A DNA stretch of 64,000 bases from Lewinellaceae bacterium (GCA_020636255.1 JACJYE010000002.1:587444-651443); one strand, 5' to 3'; positions 34,703 to 43,845 are shown, counted from the first letter of the stretch. Translations and numbers: made by a program. The notes: generated by a model from the sequence alone, not told the origin.

Positions 34703-35857
34703 ATGTTCCGACTCCCATTATTCCTTCTCAGCCTGTTCACCCTACCCGTTTTGGGGCAGGAGTGGATCACCGTTGCCGAACTGACGATCGAGGTAAGCGC
34801 TAATAGTGAAGAAGCGGTATACTACGGCTTTGAAGCAGGCGACGAGTTGCTGGCCAGGCTTGAAATAGTGGATGGCAAGGGCCTGCGCACCTTTGAGATC
34901 GAGGAATACCCCGACAATTCCCGCTACCTGGAATACGATGTATCGGGCATGAAGGAAAAGCGCCTCAAAATATACAGCCGGAGCATTTACCGTTTTTACC
35001 TGCGCAATACGGCCCTGTTGAAAAAAGCGGTATGTAAGCTCCATATCCAGCGGCTGCCGGCCAGTGCGGCGTCCGCCAATTTCAACCCGGCGGTAAGATG
35101 GGAAGAGCGGGTAGACACTACGTATGAAGTACAATCAGAGACCCTGACCGAGGGCTCCGAATTGAAAGAGTCCCGCCAGCGCCGGCGCGTGCTGGCCAGG
35201 GTTGACACATCGGCCGTCACCCTGCTGGAAAAGGTGGAACGCGTGCACTCCCGCACCAACATGGGAGCCGATAACGAAACCTACGTCACTTTCGATTTGC
35301 CGCAGGCCCGTTACGAACCCAACCGTAAGGAGCCCTACCAGAGCACAGAGGTGGTGTCCTGGGCCTATTGGGTCGGCACCGGAGAAGAGGGGAAGAAAAT
35401 GCTGGATGAGGCCAATGTGAAGGCCCTGGCCCGGATCGCCAAGGGCGTCACTACCGGCGCCATCAGCGCCGGCATGATCTCCAGTGGTTACGGCGCGCTG
35501 GCGCTGCTGGCCATCGAAGGCGTTTCCACTTTCAGCAACCCGCCCTCAGGTGAAAATGTAAAATACGAGGTCCTGCGCGAACAAAACGGCGCGTATGAAC
35601 TGTTGAACAAAGGCAACAGCGTAGTGGGCTACGGGCGTGTGGATAATTATACCCAGGGCCGCTATGCTATCAAGCTGGAAAACGACAATTACGTGGAAGG
35701 GATCAACGTCAACGTCAAGGTCATTGCCGTAGTGGAATCGCGGGTTTACAAAGACGAATATCATACCGAGCTGAAAGAAATGCCGTTGCGTGAAAAAACA
35801 GTGGTGCGCAAGCCCATCCTCAAACGGGTCAGAATTCCGGTATTGGTGGGGCAATGA
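34703..35857 (+). CDS. exported protein of unknown function
   Basis: The 384-residue product has a signal peptide (MFRLPLFLLSLFTLPVLGQ). The first 120 residues are beta-rich (EAVYYGFEAGDELLARLEIV, YRFYLRNTALLKKAVCKLHIQRL), as in a lectin-like or gas-vesicle-unrelated sandwich. A charged helical linker follows, and the hydrophobic Gly/Ala stretch GVTTGAISAGMISSGYGALALLAI (about 255-280) could insert in or span a membrane. The C-terminal domain is again beta-rich. No family is recognised. The start at 34703 is set by the signal peptide. Confidence 0.72.
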   Translation: MFRLPLFLLSLFTLPVLGQEWITVAELTIEVSANSEEAVYYGFEAGDELLARLEIVDGKGLRTFEIEEYPDNSRYLEYDVSGMKEKRLKIYSRSIYRFYLRNTALLKKAVCKLHIQRLPASAASANFNPAVRWEERVDTTYEVQSETLTEGSELKESRQRRRVLARVDTSAVTLLEKVERVHSRTNMGADNETYVTFDLPQARYEPNRKEPYQSTEVVSWAYWVGTGEEGKKMLDEANVKALARIAKGVTTGAISAGMISSGYGALALLAIEGVSTFSNPPSGENVKYEVLREQNGAYELLNKGNSVVGYGRVDNYTQGRYAIKLENDNYVEGINVNVKVIAVVESRVYKDEYHTELKEMPLREKTVVRKPILKRVRIPVLVGQ

Positions 35858-35883
35858 GTCATTCTTTTTTTAACTTTGCGCGC

Positions 35884-35966
35884 CTTAGAGCTTGTTTGGA
35901 GGCCAGCCTTTGAGCTAAAAAAGGCCACTTTTCGCTATCAAATCCGGCCTCCAAACAAGCCCTTAT
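35884..35966. mobile_element. palindromic MITE-like element, short copy C
   Basis: Ends AGCTTGTTTGGAGGCCAGCC and GGCCTCCAAACAAGC flank a shortened interior (TTTGAGCTAAAAAAGGCCACTTTTCGCTATCAAATCC, shown here in two parts only for its edges). Flanks are CTTAG at left and CTTAT at right. Relative to the long copies the centre is deleted. It sits 12 bp before the exchanger start and may carry or separate its promoter. Confidence 0.75.
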
Positions 35967-35978
35967 GAAGACGAGAAC

Positions 35979-36938
35979 ATGTTAAACTTCCTGCTACTAG
36001 CCGCCGGTTTTGTCCTTTTGATCTACGGAGCCGGCAAGCTCGTGGATGCCGCTTCCGACCTGGCGATGCGGCTGAACGTTCCTCCTATCGTCATAGGCCT
36101 GACCATCGTCGCATTCGGCACCTCGGCGCCGGAATTGTCGGTCAACCTGATCGCTGCCGCCAGGCACAGCACTGATATAGCTTTGGGCAACGTCATCGGC
36201 AGCAACATCCTGAACATCCTGCTCATTCTGGGTATTTCAGCCTTCATCAAACCGCTGAGCGTCAAATCCAATACTACCTGGATCGAGATCCCGCTGGCAT
36301 TCCTGTCGGCGCTGGTAGTGCTGGCCATGGTAGCCGACCCCTGGCTCGACTATAACAGACAGGGCATCATATCGCGGTCGGATGGGATCATCCTGCTTTT
36401 CTTTTTCATCATTTTCCTGGTCTATAATTTTCAGCTTGCCCGCCGGGGCAGCAATGAAGAAGAAAAGCTGGAAACCCAGCTGTATTCGGTGCCCAAGGCC
36501 ATCCTTTTCATCATATTAGGCCTGGCGTTGTTGGTATTCGGCGGCCGCCTGATCGTTGATAACGCCGTAGCCCTGGCCCGCCTGGCAGGCCTGTCGGAGC
36601 GCATCATCGGCCTGACGGTCGTGTCCATCGGCACGTCATTGCCCGAGCTGGCCACTTCGATCGTAGCTGCGCGAAAAAAGAGCACCGACCTGGCCATCGG
36701 CAATGTCGTCGGCTCCAATATCTTCAACATTTTTCTGATCCTGGGGCTTTCTTCTGTCGTATACCCTATCCCTCTGGCAAAAGGGGCCATGATGGACATC
36801 TTCGCCAACATCGTGGCCAGCGCCCTGCTTTTCATATTCATTTTCATCGGCAAGGGGCGGCGGCTGGAGCGCTGGGAAGGCATCTTTTTCATTATGCTCT
36901 ACCTGGCGTACCTGCTCTGGCTGATCTTCCAGCCCTGA
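35979..36938 (+). CDS. calcium/sodium antiporter (CaCA, YrbG-like), first copy
   Basis: The 319-residue product has two inverted halves each of about five membrane helices. The alpha repeats are GLTIVAFGTSAPELSVNL...GNVIGSNILN and GLTVVSIGTSLPELATSI...GNVVGSNIFN; the paired Glu in SAPEL and SLPEL are the Ca2+/Na+ ligands in this family. It exchanges Na+ or H+ for Ca2+ across the inner membrane. A close paralogue of the same length follows at 37971. Confidence 0.93.
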   Translation: MLNFLLLAAGFVLLIYGAGKLVDAASDLAMRLNVPPIVIGLTIVAFGTSAPELSVNLIAAARHSTDIALGNVIGSNILNILLILGISAFIKPLSVKSNTTWIEIPLAFLSALVVLAMVADPWLDYNRQGIISRSDGIILLFFFIIFLVYNFQLARRGSNEEEKLETQLYSVPKAILFIILGLALLVFGGRLIVDNAVALARLAGLSERIIGLTVVSIGTSLPELATSIVAARKKSTDLAIGNVVGSNIFNIFLILGLSSVVYPIPLAKGAMMDIFANIVASALLFIFIFIGKGRRLERWEGIFFIMLYLAYLLWLIFQP

Positions 36939-37041
36939 GAGAGCGCTGCCATCGTGGGAGAAATACAACCGTTTGTCGAAGTAGCTGGACTTGAGCCGGG
37001 GTTTTTAGTATATTGAAAGAGGTTCAAAACAGCGCTTATCT

Positions 37042-37428
37042 ATGACGCCAAAAGAAAGAATCTATGACGCCTTCGGCGAACTGGCCTATCTGGTTGCCCG
37101 CTCCGACGGGCTCATCCAGGCCGAAGAGGTGGAGAAACTGGAAGAGATCCTCATGGCCCACCCCAAGGGCAGGGAGATCAAATGGTCGTTCGACTACGAA
37201 CGCCGCAAGCGGAACGCCCCCGAACAGCTTTACAAAAAGGTCATTGACCGCTGCAGGGAGAACGGCCCCGACCCCGAATACCAGTTCCTGGTCGAAATGC
37301 TGGAAAGGGTGGCCTACGCCAGCGCCGGCATCGATTCCAGGGAAGAAGCGGCCATCAAAGGCTTCGTCCACGACCTGACCGAACGATTCAAGAAAGACAT
37401 CCAGGATATCAACCAATTGAGGCGTTAG
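37042..37428 (+). CDS. TerB-like helical protein
   Basis: The 128-residue, all-helical product begins MTPKERIYDAFGELAYLVARSDGLIQAEEVEKLEEIL, the acidic D-G-x-E helix-loop that marks TerB-like domains, and repeats a similar VAYASAGIDSREEAAIKGF motif in its second half. TerB domains bind metal and are linked to stress and membrane-associated complexes. It lies between two exchanger paralogues, which fits a metal-related context (inference). Confidence 0.78.
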   Translation: MTPKERIYDAFGELAYLVARSDGLIQAEEVEKLEEILMAHPKGREIKWSFDYERRKRNAPEQLYKKVIDRCRENGPDPEYQFLVEMLERVAYASAGIDSREEAAIKGFVHDLTERFKKDIQDINQLRR

Positions 37429-37459
37429 GCCCGCCCTTTATCTGCCAAGCCCATGCATT

Positions 37460-37948
37460 ATGAAGCTCGAACGTTATACTGCCCTTTTTTCGCCCCTCTT
37501 CTTTGTTTTCGCCCTAACAGGCCTGTTCTCCTGTGGCCAGGCTGCCCCTGACACCGTACCCACCGGCGCCGAGCAACTGCGACAGGCCATCCACGATTTT
37601 GAAGCTGCCTTCGCCAGGGCTGATGTGGCAACGCTGGACACTATGATCACTGCCAGCTACCTGCATACAACAGACAACCTGCCGCCCATCGGCAAAGAAG
37701 AGTGGCTGGAAAAGGTGCGCAGCAAAAAAGAGCAGATCGATAAGGGCCTGCTGGCCATCGACAACTACGAGATGCTGGATGTCAAGGTGCGGCTGTACGG
37801 CCAGGCAGCCGTTGTGAGCAACAGGATCGTCGTGCACGGCCTGGAGAACAGAGCCCCTTTTGACGCCGCCTACCGTACCAGCCAGTTCTGGGTCGTGGAA
37901 GAAGGCCGCTGGAAGCGGGCGGGGTTCCACGACGCGGTGATTGACTGA
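37460..37948 (+). CDS. NTF2-like (DUF4440) lipoprotein
   Basis: The 162-residue protein has a lipobox in ALTGLFSCGQA near residue 25. The mature part follows the NTF2-like cone: helices AEQLRQAIHDFEAAFARADVATLDTM, then ITASYLHT and strands ending YRTSQFWVVEEGRWKRAGFHDAV. Such domains bind small molecules or act as enzymes; the role is unknown. Its 3' end overlaps a possible upstream start of the second exchanger. Confidence 0.85.
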   Translation: MKLERYTALFSPLFFVFALTGLFSCGQAAPDTVPTGAEQLRQAIHDFEAAFARADVATLDTMITASYLHTTDNLPPIGKEEWLEKVRSKKEQIDKGLLAIDNYEMLDVKVRLYGQAAVVSNRIVVHGLENRAPFDAAYRTSQFWVVEEGRWKRAGFHDAVID

Positions 37949-37970
37949 GTTTTTCCTCAATAGGTATTAT

Positions 37971-38930
37971 ATGCTCAATTTCATCGTGTTTCTCGTCGGC
38001 CTGGCCCTACTGGCCTTTGGCGCAAACCAACTGGTAGACGGAGCGGCAGCCCTGGCCAAACGGCTGGAGGTGCCAAACATTGTAATCGGATTGACCATAG
38101 TCGCATTTGGCACTTCTGCACCTGAATTGTCGGTCAATCTCGTTGCTGCCATTCAACACGATACAGATATTGCCCTGGGTAATATAGTGGGCAGCAATAT
38201 CCTGAACATATTCCTGATACTGGGCATCTCCGCCATACTATACCCACTGGCAGTCAAATCCAACACGACCTGGATAGAGATCCCGCTGGCATTATTGTCC
38301 GGTTTGGTAATCCTCGCCACAACAAATGACCGGCTGTTGGACGCGGCTCCTGCATCCACAATTTCAAGAGCCGACGGTATTATCTACCTGTTCTTTTTCA
38401 TCATATTCCTGGTGTACAATTTCCAGCTGGCACGCAGCACCAAAGAGAGCGACCCTCTTGAAGTAAAAAGCTACAGTACATTTAAATCCTTACTATTCAT
38501 CCTGTTGGGCCTAACTCTTTTGGTAATAGGTGGCCGGCTAATGGTAGAAGGCGCCGTAAACATAGCCCGGCTATTGGGCATTTCCGAGCGCCTGATTGCC
38601 CTGACGATCGTTTCAATCGGCACTTCCCTGCCCGAGCTCGCCACATCGGTGATCGCCGCACGAAAGAAAAACACAGATATTGCCATTGGGAATGTCGTAG
38701 GTTCCAATATTTTCAATGTTTTCTTCATCCTTGGCCTTACGGCCTTGATCTCTCCACTTCCCATCCAACCTGAAGCCCAGTTTGACATCCTTGTGAATAT
38801 ACTGGCCAGCATTCTGCTTTTTGTTTTTCTTTTTGTTGGGAAGGGCAGGCGCATCGTACGTTGGGAAGGGGTGCTGTTTTTGGCCCTGTATGGGCTATAC
38901 CTGTGCGCGCTGGCCGGAGGGTGGTTTTAA
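37971..38930 (+). CDS. calcium/sodium antiporter (CaCA, YrbG-like), second copy
   Basis: The 319-residue product is the same length as the exchanger at 35979 and matches it nearly residue for residue in both alpha repeats (IGLTIVAFGTSAPELSVNL, ALTIVSIGTSLPELATSV) and in the WIEIPLA loop. Its nucleotide sequence is visibly more AT-rich and uses more A/T-ending codons than the first copy. This suggests an older duplication or separate acquisition. The start at 37971 (MLNFIVF) aligns with the first copy; an ATG at 37941 would overlap the previous gene. Confidence 0.92.
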   Translation: MLNFIVFLVGLALLAFGANQLVDGAAALAKRLEVPNIVIGLTIVAFGTSAPELSVNLVAAIQHDTDIALGNIVGSNILNIFLILGISAILYPLAVKSNTTWIEIPLALLSGLVILATTNDRLLDAAPASTISRADGIIYLFFFIIFLVYNFQLARSTKESDPLEVKSYSTFKSLLFILLGLTLLVIGGRLMVEGAVNIARLLGISERLIALTIVSIGTSLPELATSVIAARKKNTDIAIGNVVGSNIFNVFFILGLTALISPLPIQPEAQFDILVNILASILLFVFLFVGKGRRIVRWEGVLFLALYGLYLCALAGGWF

Positions 38931-39023
38931 GCTGCAGCTCCCATCGGAGTTTTGGGCTTCCAGTCCGGCAACCCCTTAGTGTATTTTCCACAAGAATTCC
39001 TATCCCATACCCCCAAATAGTCC

Positions 39024-39052
39024 TACATTTGCGTCCTGAAAAATAACAGGAC
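39024..39052 (+). promoter_or_regulatory. candidate -7 box and start-proximal hairpin of glgP
   Basis: TACATTTG (39024-39031) fits TAnnTTTG. It is followed by GTCCTG (39033-39038) and its complement CAGGAC (39047-39052), a small hairpin ending one base before the ATG at 39054. The hairpin could affect translation initiation; this is inference. Confidence 0.4.
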
Positions 39053-39053
39053 A

Positions 39054-41618
39054 ATGATCGGAGAATTAAAAGACGGCCGCCAGAAGTTAAAGCGCATTTT
39101 CATTGAATCGCAGTTGCCTGCCGAGCTCACGCCCTTGCGCGAGCTGGCCAACAACCTGTGGTGGTCCTGGAATAACGAAGCGATCGAGCTATTCCGCTCC
39201 ATCGATGAACGGTTATGGGTAGCGGTAGAATACAACCCCATTGCCCTGCTCGACGAGCTGAGCGTAACCCGCACCAAGGAGTTGCTTGCCGACCAGAACT
39301 TCATGGCCCGGCTAAAAGCTGTCGACAAGACTTTCAAAGCATATATAAAAAAGGCCAAACCGGCCAAGGACGCGCCCCGCATTGCATATTTCAGCATGGA
39401 ATTCGGGCTGCACATTTCCCTGCATATCTATTCCGGCGGCCTGGGCGTACTGGCCGGCGATTTCCTCAAGGAAGCCAGCGACTGCAATGTCAATATGACG
39501 GGCATCGGCCTGCTTTACCGCTACGGTTATTTCCAGCAGGCCATCTCCCTGCACGGCGACCAGGTAAACAACTATCCTGCCCAGAAATTCACCAAGCTAC
39601 CCATCCAACCCGTTTTTGACCAGAACGGAGAATGGATCAAGCTGAGCATAACACTGAAGGGGCGCCTGGCCTTCGCCAAGCTCTGGGAGCTGAAAGTCGG
39701 CCGCATTTCCCTCTACCTGCTGGATACCGACCTCGACGAGAACAGCTGGGAAGACCGCACGCTGACGCACCAGCTTTACGGTGGCGACAATGAGCACCGC
39801 CTGCGGCAGGAGATCCTGCTGGGTATCGGCGGCACCCGGGCCCTGAAGGCGCTTGGCATCGAAGCCGACATCTACCACTGCAACGAAGGCCATGCCGCAT
39901 TCAACGGCCTGGAGCGCATGCGCAACTACATCCAGGAACAGCAGCTCACTTTCGACGAGGCCCTCGAAGTCGTACGGGCCACCAGCCTTTTTACCACCCA
40001 CACGCCTGTGCCGGCGGGCCACGACTATTTCCACCCCAACCTGCTCAGCACCTACTTTCAGGAGTACATCGCCCAACTGGGTATCGACTGGCAGCGGTTC
40101 ATCGCCCTGGGAAAAACGCACCCGCACAACCCGAGTGAGCTGTTTTCCATGAGCAATCTGGCCATTCGGCTGTCGCAGGAAGTGAACGCCGTCAGCCAGC
40201 TGCACGGGGAAGTGTCGCAGAAGATGTTCAACGAGCTATATCCGGGTTACAACCCCGAGGAGCTGCACATCGGTTATGTGACCAACAGCGTGCACTACCC
40301 CACCTGGATCGCCCCGGAATGGAATGAGCTGTACACCCGCGAATTTGGGGTCAAGTTCCTGTCCGACCAGTCGAATAAAACCTACTGGCGTAAGATCCAT
40401 AACGTAGCTCCGGGTGAGATCATGTCTATACGGCAGAAGCTGAAACAGCGGCTCATCGCCTACGTCAAGGGTACTCTGCAAAAAGACCTTTTGCGCCGGG
40501 GTGAGAACCCGCGGGCCATTTTCGAAGTGATCAACGCCATCGACGAGGGTGCGCTGATCCTCGGCTTTGCCCGCCGTTTTGCCACCTACAAACGGGCGCA
40601 TCTGCTGTTCACCAACCTGGAGCGCCTGTCGGAGATCGTCAACCAGAGCGGCAGGCCGGTGCTGTTCCTCTTCGCCGGCAAGGCCCACCCCGCCGACGGC
40701 GGCGGCCAGGACCTCATCAAGCACATCAGCAATGTGTCGAAGCGGCCGGAATTCATCGGCAAGGTCATTTTCCTGGAAAACTACAACATGGAAATGGCCA
40801 AACTGCTGGTCCAGGGTGTCGACATCTGGCTCAACACGCCGACGCGCCCCAAAGAGGCGTCCGGCACCAGCGGCATGAAGGCAGCGCTGAACGGCGTGAT
40901 GAACTTCAGCGTGCTCGACGGCTGGTGGGCCGAAGGCTACCGCCCCGACGCCGGCTGGGCGCTGTCCAAAGAACGCACCTATGAAGACCAGCATCTGCAG
41001 AACGAGCTGGACGCCGAAACCATCTACAATACGCTTGAACACGAGATCATCCCCGCTTACTTCCAACGCGATGAGAACGGCATCCCGCAGCAGTGGGTGA
41101 GTTATATCAAGAACATCATCGCCGAGGTGGCGCCCGTCTACACCATGAAGCGCATGCTCGACCACTACTTCGAGCGCTTCTACGACAAGCTGTTCGAGCG
41201 CGGCACTAAGCTGCGCGCCAGCCAATACCGCCTGGCCAGCCAGATGGCGGCATGGAAGGCCGCCATGCGCCAGCACTGGGGGGAAGTACAGCTGCTGGAA
41301 GCTGATATCTTCGATACCGACAACAAGCCCCTGCCCGTAGGAGAGCCTTTTACGGCCACCATCAGGCTGCACCTCAACGGCATCGAGGCCAAGCACCTCG
41401 GCCTGGAGGTAGCTTTCTTCCGCAGGCTGAACGAATCGGAGCTGGAGCTGCAATTCAGAGAGGAACTGGCGTTGGAAAGAACGGAAGGCCATATCGCTAC
41501 CTATCGCTGCACGATAGACCCCAAACTTGCCGGCGTATACGAATACGGCTTCCGCATGTTCCCCAAACACGATCTGCTACCCCACCGCCAGGACCTGCCG
41601 CTGGTGGAGTGGTTGTAA
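39054..41618 (+). CDS. glgP: alpha-glucan phosphorylase (glycogen/maltodextrin phosphorylase)
   Basis: The 854-residue product is the short-form bacterial phosphorylase with a DUF3417-type N-terminal domain (PLRELANNLWWSWNNEAIELF). Catalytic features: YFSMEFGLHISLHIYSGGLGVLAGD, HCNEGHAAF, the GFARRFATYKRA phosphate/PLP region and RPKEASGTSGMKAALNG, whose Lys binds pyridoxal phosphate. It releases glucose-1-phosphate from storage glucan in the cytoplasm. A C-terminal beta domain of about 120 residues (FTATIRLHLNGIEAKHLGLE) is typical of this subgroup. No other glycogen genes are beside it. Confidence 0.95.
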   Translation: MIGELKDGRQKLKRIFIESQLPAELTPLRELANNLWWSWNNEAIELFRSIDERLWVAVEYNPIALLDELSVTRTKELLADQNFMARLKAVDKTFKAYIKKAKPAKDAPRIAYFSMEFGLHISLHIYSGGLGVLAGDFLKEASDCNVNMTGIGLLYRYGYFQQAISLHGDQVNNYPAQKFTKLPIQPVFDQNGEWIKLSITLKGRLAFAKLWELKVGRISLYLLDTDLDENSWEDRTLTHQLYGGDNEHRLRQEILLGIGGTRALKALGIEADIYHCNEGHAAFNGLERMRNYIQEQQLTFDEALEVVRATSLFTTHTPVPAGHDYFHPNLLSTYFQEYIAQLGIDWQRFIALGKTHPHNPSELFSMSNLAIRLSQEVNAVSQLHGEVSQKMFNELYPGYNPEELHIGYVTNSVHYPTWIAPEWNELYTREFGVKFLSDQSNKTYWRKIHNVAPGEIMSIRQKLKQRLIAYVKGTLQKDLLRRGENPRAIFEVINAIDEGALILGFARRFATYKRAHLLFTNLERLSEIVNQSGRPVLFLFAGKAHPADGGGQDLIKHISNVSKRPEFIGKVIFLENYNMEMAKLLVQGVDIWLNTPTRPKEASGTSGMKAALNGVMNFSVLDGWWAEGYRPDAGWALSKERTYEDQHLQNELDAETIYNTLEHEIIPAYFQRDENGIPQQWVSYIKNIIAEVAPVYTMKRMLDHYFERFYDKLFERGTKLRASQYRLASQMAAWKAAMRQHWGEVQLLEADIFDTDNKPLPVGEPFTATIRLHLNGIEAKHLGLEVAFFRRLNESELELQFREELALERTEGHIATYRCTIDPKLAGVYEYGFRMFPKHDLLPHRQDLPLVEWL

Positions 41619-41641
41619 GCTGTATGCTGCATTTCAGAAAG

Positions 41642-41701
41642 GGCGCAGCAGTTTTCAGGTGACGTATTTTTTATGGATATTTACCCGAAAACCGCTGCGC
41701 C
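41642..41701. other. 15-bp inverted repeat downstream of glgP
   Basis: GGCGCAGCAGTTTTC (41642-41656) and GAAAACCGCTGCGCC (41687-41701) are complementary with one mismatch around a 30-nt AT-rich loop. The right arm abuts the ATG at 41702. It could be a terminator of glgP or an operator of the next gene. Confidence 0.5.
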
Positions 41702-42427
41702 ATGCCCACCGTGGAAAGACCATCAAACCCGCCTTCAGATAGTTTAGCCGGACAACGGACGATAATGGAAAGGGTAAGGCTGGAGTGGATGCACTATGTT
41801 TACGAGTTTCTCATCGTAGCGCTGGGCATTTCCATCCCCTTCCTGCTCGACCGCTGGAACCAGAACATCCAGGACAGGCAGCGGGAACAGCAATACTATG
41901 CCAACCTGCAGCAGGAACTGGAGGAGGACCTGGAAGGCATCCGGCTCAACAGAGCATACAATACCTATTATCAGAAGGAGTACGAGTACGGCAGCCAGAT
42001 CATCCTCCAAAACAACCGGAACCTATCGGATACCCTGGGCCATATTTTCTATGACACCCGCTATTACTCCGATTTTCACCGCAACAGTAATCTCTACGAA
42101 ACCCTGATCCAAAGCGGGGAGCTGCCCCTGATCAGCAACCGGGAGATCGTGCTGCGGCTCCAGAACCTGGAAGAGCGCTATACCTATCTCAACCGGGTGG
42201 AAAGCAACCATTTCGACGTCATCATGGGCCTGGCTGCCCCAGAGCTGGTCACTCGCCTGCGCATCGAGCCCTTCAAGGTCATCGACGAGGACTGGCTTTT
42301 TGGTTACGAAAGCCACAACCTCCTGCTCGTCTTCATCAGCCTCTGCAAGGAAAAGGAGGACATTTACGCCTACGCCGAGCAGTTGATCACAGAACTGCAG
42401 CGCATACTGGAAAAGGAGTTAAAGTAA
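41702..42427 (+). CDS. DUF6090-like single-helix membrane protein
   Basis: The 241-residue product has one membrane helix (YEFLIVALGISIPFLLDRWNQ, about residues 33-53) followed by DRQREQQYYANLQQELEEDLEGI, the layout of the DUF6090 group common in Bacteroidota (FLIVxGIxIxxxxDNWN.... Y..L..EL..D). The remainder is helical and probably periplasmic. An alternative ATG at 41765 (MERVRLEWMHY) would place the helix closer to the N-terminus and free the inverted repeat from the start region. Function is unknown. Confidence 0.75.
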   Translation: MPTVERPSNPPSDSLAGQRTIMERVRLEWMHYVYEFLIVALGISIPFLLDRWNQNIQDRQREQQYYANLQQELEEDLEGIRLNRAYNTYYQKEYEYGSQIILQNNRNLSDTLGHIFYDTRYYSDFHRNSNLYETLIQSGELPLISNREIVLRLQNLEERYTYLNRVESNHFDVIMGLAAPELVTRLRIEPFKVIDEDWLFGYESHNLLLVFISLCKEKEDIYAYAEQLITELQRILEKELK

Positions 42428-42450
42428 TTTTTTTCCGGTTCCAGGCTTCA

Positions 42451-42470
42451 ATTACGCAAATCTGCGTAAT
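42451..42470. promoter_or_regulatory. inverted repeat, possible operator
   Basis: ATTACGCA (42451-42458) and TGCGTAAT (42463-42470) are exact complements around AATC. It lies 49 bp upstream of a candidate promoter for the NTF2-like gene and could bind a dimeric regulator; no T tract follows. Confidence 0.4.
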
Positions 42471-42518
42471 CACATTACCCATACTTACTGATGCGCCCGC
42501 CTCAGTTTCTCCGCCATC

Positions 42519-42548
42519 TTTGTGTCATAAAGATGATTACTACATTTT
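42519..42548 (+). promoter_or_regulatory. candidate promoter of the NTF2-like gene
   Basis: TTTG at 42519-42522 and TACATTTT at 42541-42548 are 18 bp apart, fitting the Bacteroidota TTTG / TAnnTTTG pattern except for the last base. The ATG at 42573 follows after 24 nt. Confidence 0.4.
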
Positions 42549-42572
42549 TTCACACAAAAAATTCTCGCTAAC

Positions 42573-43073
42573 ATGAAAAACATCTTAAGCCTGCTGGTAC
42601 TCCTTGCTTTCTGTTCCCAGTCACAAGCTCAATCCTCGGGATTTCTCGGGGCAGGAAGCCGGGCTTCCGATCCCGACGTAGCTGCCGTGCATGAACTATG
42701 GGAAAATGTCTGGAAAGCATACGACTCCGGAGACGACGCGGCCATGTTTTCCTATTACACGAGCCAGGCGGCCGAAATCGGCCCTGACGGCAACATCACC
42801 TTCGGAAGAGAGGCGCTGGAGGCCAGCTGGCAAATGTTCATGCAAATGGTGGATGAAAGGCCAAAATTCCGGTACCGGAATCCGTTGGTTCGCCTGCTTA
42901 GTGATGGCCTTGCGCTAATCGTATGGGATTCGGAAGCTGATATTAAGATCGGCGGCCAGCAGATTGGCGGCCAAACCAAGGGTGTAGCTATAGTGCACAA
43001 AATTAACGGTGTATGGAAAGTTGAATTCGATTCACTCACACCGATTATGCCAATGCCGGAAGAAGAGAAGTAA
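42573..43073 (+). CDS. exported NTF2-like (SnoaL/DUF4440) protein
   Basis: The 166-residue product has a signal peptide (MKNILSLLVLLAFCSQSQAQ) and an NTF2-like domain: VAAVHELWENVWKAYDSGDDAAMF, YTSQAAEIGPDG, then strands up to GVWKVEFDSLTPIMP. It is probably periplasmic. Substrate is unknown. It is set apart by a possible operator, a promoter and a downstream hairpin, so it looks monocistronic. Confidence 0.85.
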   Translation: MKNILSLLVLLAFCSQSQAQSSGFLGAGSRASDPDVAAVHELWENVWKAYDSGDDAAMFSYYTSQAAEIGPDGNITFGREALEASWQMFMQMVDERPKFRYRNPLVRLLSDGLALIVWDSEADIKIGGQQIGGQTKGVAIVHKINGVWKVEFDSLTPIMPMPEEEK

Positions 43074-43096
43074 GGAAAAAGCGGATAAACACAGAT

Positions 43097-43150
43097 GAGG
43101 GCAGTCAAAGCGACAGGCAGCAATGCTACGCATTTGACTGCCCTCTTTCA
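43097..43150. terminator. bidirectional terminator hairpin
   Basis: GAGGGCAGTCAAA (43097-43109) pairs perfectly with TTTGACTGCCCTC (43133-43145), followed by TTTC. It lies between the convergent NTF2-like and nitroreductase genes. Confidence 0.65.
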
Positions 43151-43165
43151 TTCTGTATGCCCTTT

Positions 43166-43765
43166 TTAAAGTAACCTTTCCGTAAAATGCTCCACCGCTT
43201 TACGGCTGCGGGAAGTCGTTTCCCTTGACCGGTAAGGCTCCTGCAATCGTTCCGGGCCATCCAGGTAGCCTAAGGCTATGAAGACTACAGGTTCCACTTC
43301 TTCCGGGTCCAGCCCGAGCATTTCGATGGTTTTCTGCTTATCGAATCCACCCAGGAGGTGGCCGTAGATACCCATCGATGTCGCTTGCAGCATCAGCGTA
43401 GCATTGGCGGCGCCAAGGTCGTGCAGAGCCGAGTGGTTAGGCCTGCCGTTATCGAACTGTTTGTTGATGACGCTCACCATCAGTACAGCGGCATTGGCAG
43501 CCCATGGCTGATTGCCAGGGAACAGGCAGGACCATAGGCCCTGGAAGGCCTCGGTATCGCTGCGGTGGGCGTACAGGTATCGCCAGGGCTGCGCGTTCAT
43601 GGAGCTGAAAGCCCAGGACGCCGCCTCTAACAAAGTTTTTACATCCTTATCATCGATCGGTTCGCCGGAAAAGGACCGGGCACTCCACCGCCCACGGATA
43701 AGCGGGTGGACGGGATAGATGGTTCTGGCTTCTTTTGCCAGGTTGCTCTCCAATGCAGGGTTCAT
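43166..43765 (-). CDS. nitroreductase family protein
   Basis: The 199-residue product has the FMN-binding start RWSARSFSGEPIDDKDVKTLLEAASWAFSSMNAQPWRYL, where RxSxR and the N-Q-PWR motif are diagnostic, followed by HDLGAANATLMLQATSMGIYGHLLGGFD. It is a cytoplasmic flavoprotein that would reduce quinones, nitro compounds or similar with NAD(P)H. The upstream flank carries a 38-bp minisatellite. Confidence 0.92.
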   Translation of the reverse strand: MNPALESNLAKEARTIYPVHPLIRGRWSARSFSGEPIDDKDVKTLLEAASWAFSSMNAQPWRYLYAHRSDTEAFQGLWSCLFPGNQPWAANAAVLMVSVINKQFDNGRPNHSALHDLGAANATLMLQATSMGIYGHLLGGFDKQKTIEMLGLDPEEVEPVVFIALGYLDGPERLQEPYRSRETTSRSRKAVEHFTERLL

Positions 43766-43845
43766 TGAACCTTTGTTTTTTTTATTGATGAAAATTATAT
43801 TGTTCCAAGCGGAGGCCTGGGGCTATGGGTTTCCTGGTTTTTACG

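Noticed and set aside
40236..41570. Long antisense frame inside glgP
   Set aside because: It lies opposite a strongly conserved phosphorylase; high GC removes stop codons from the opposite strand.
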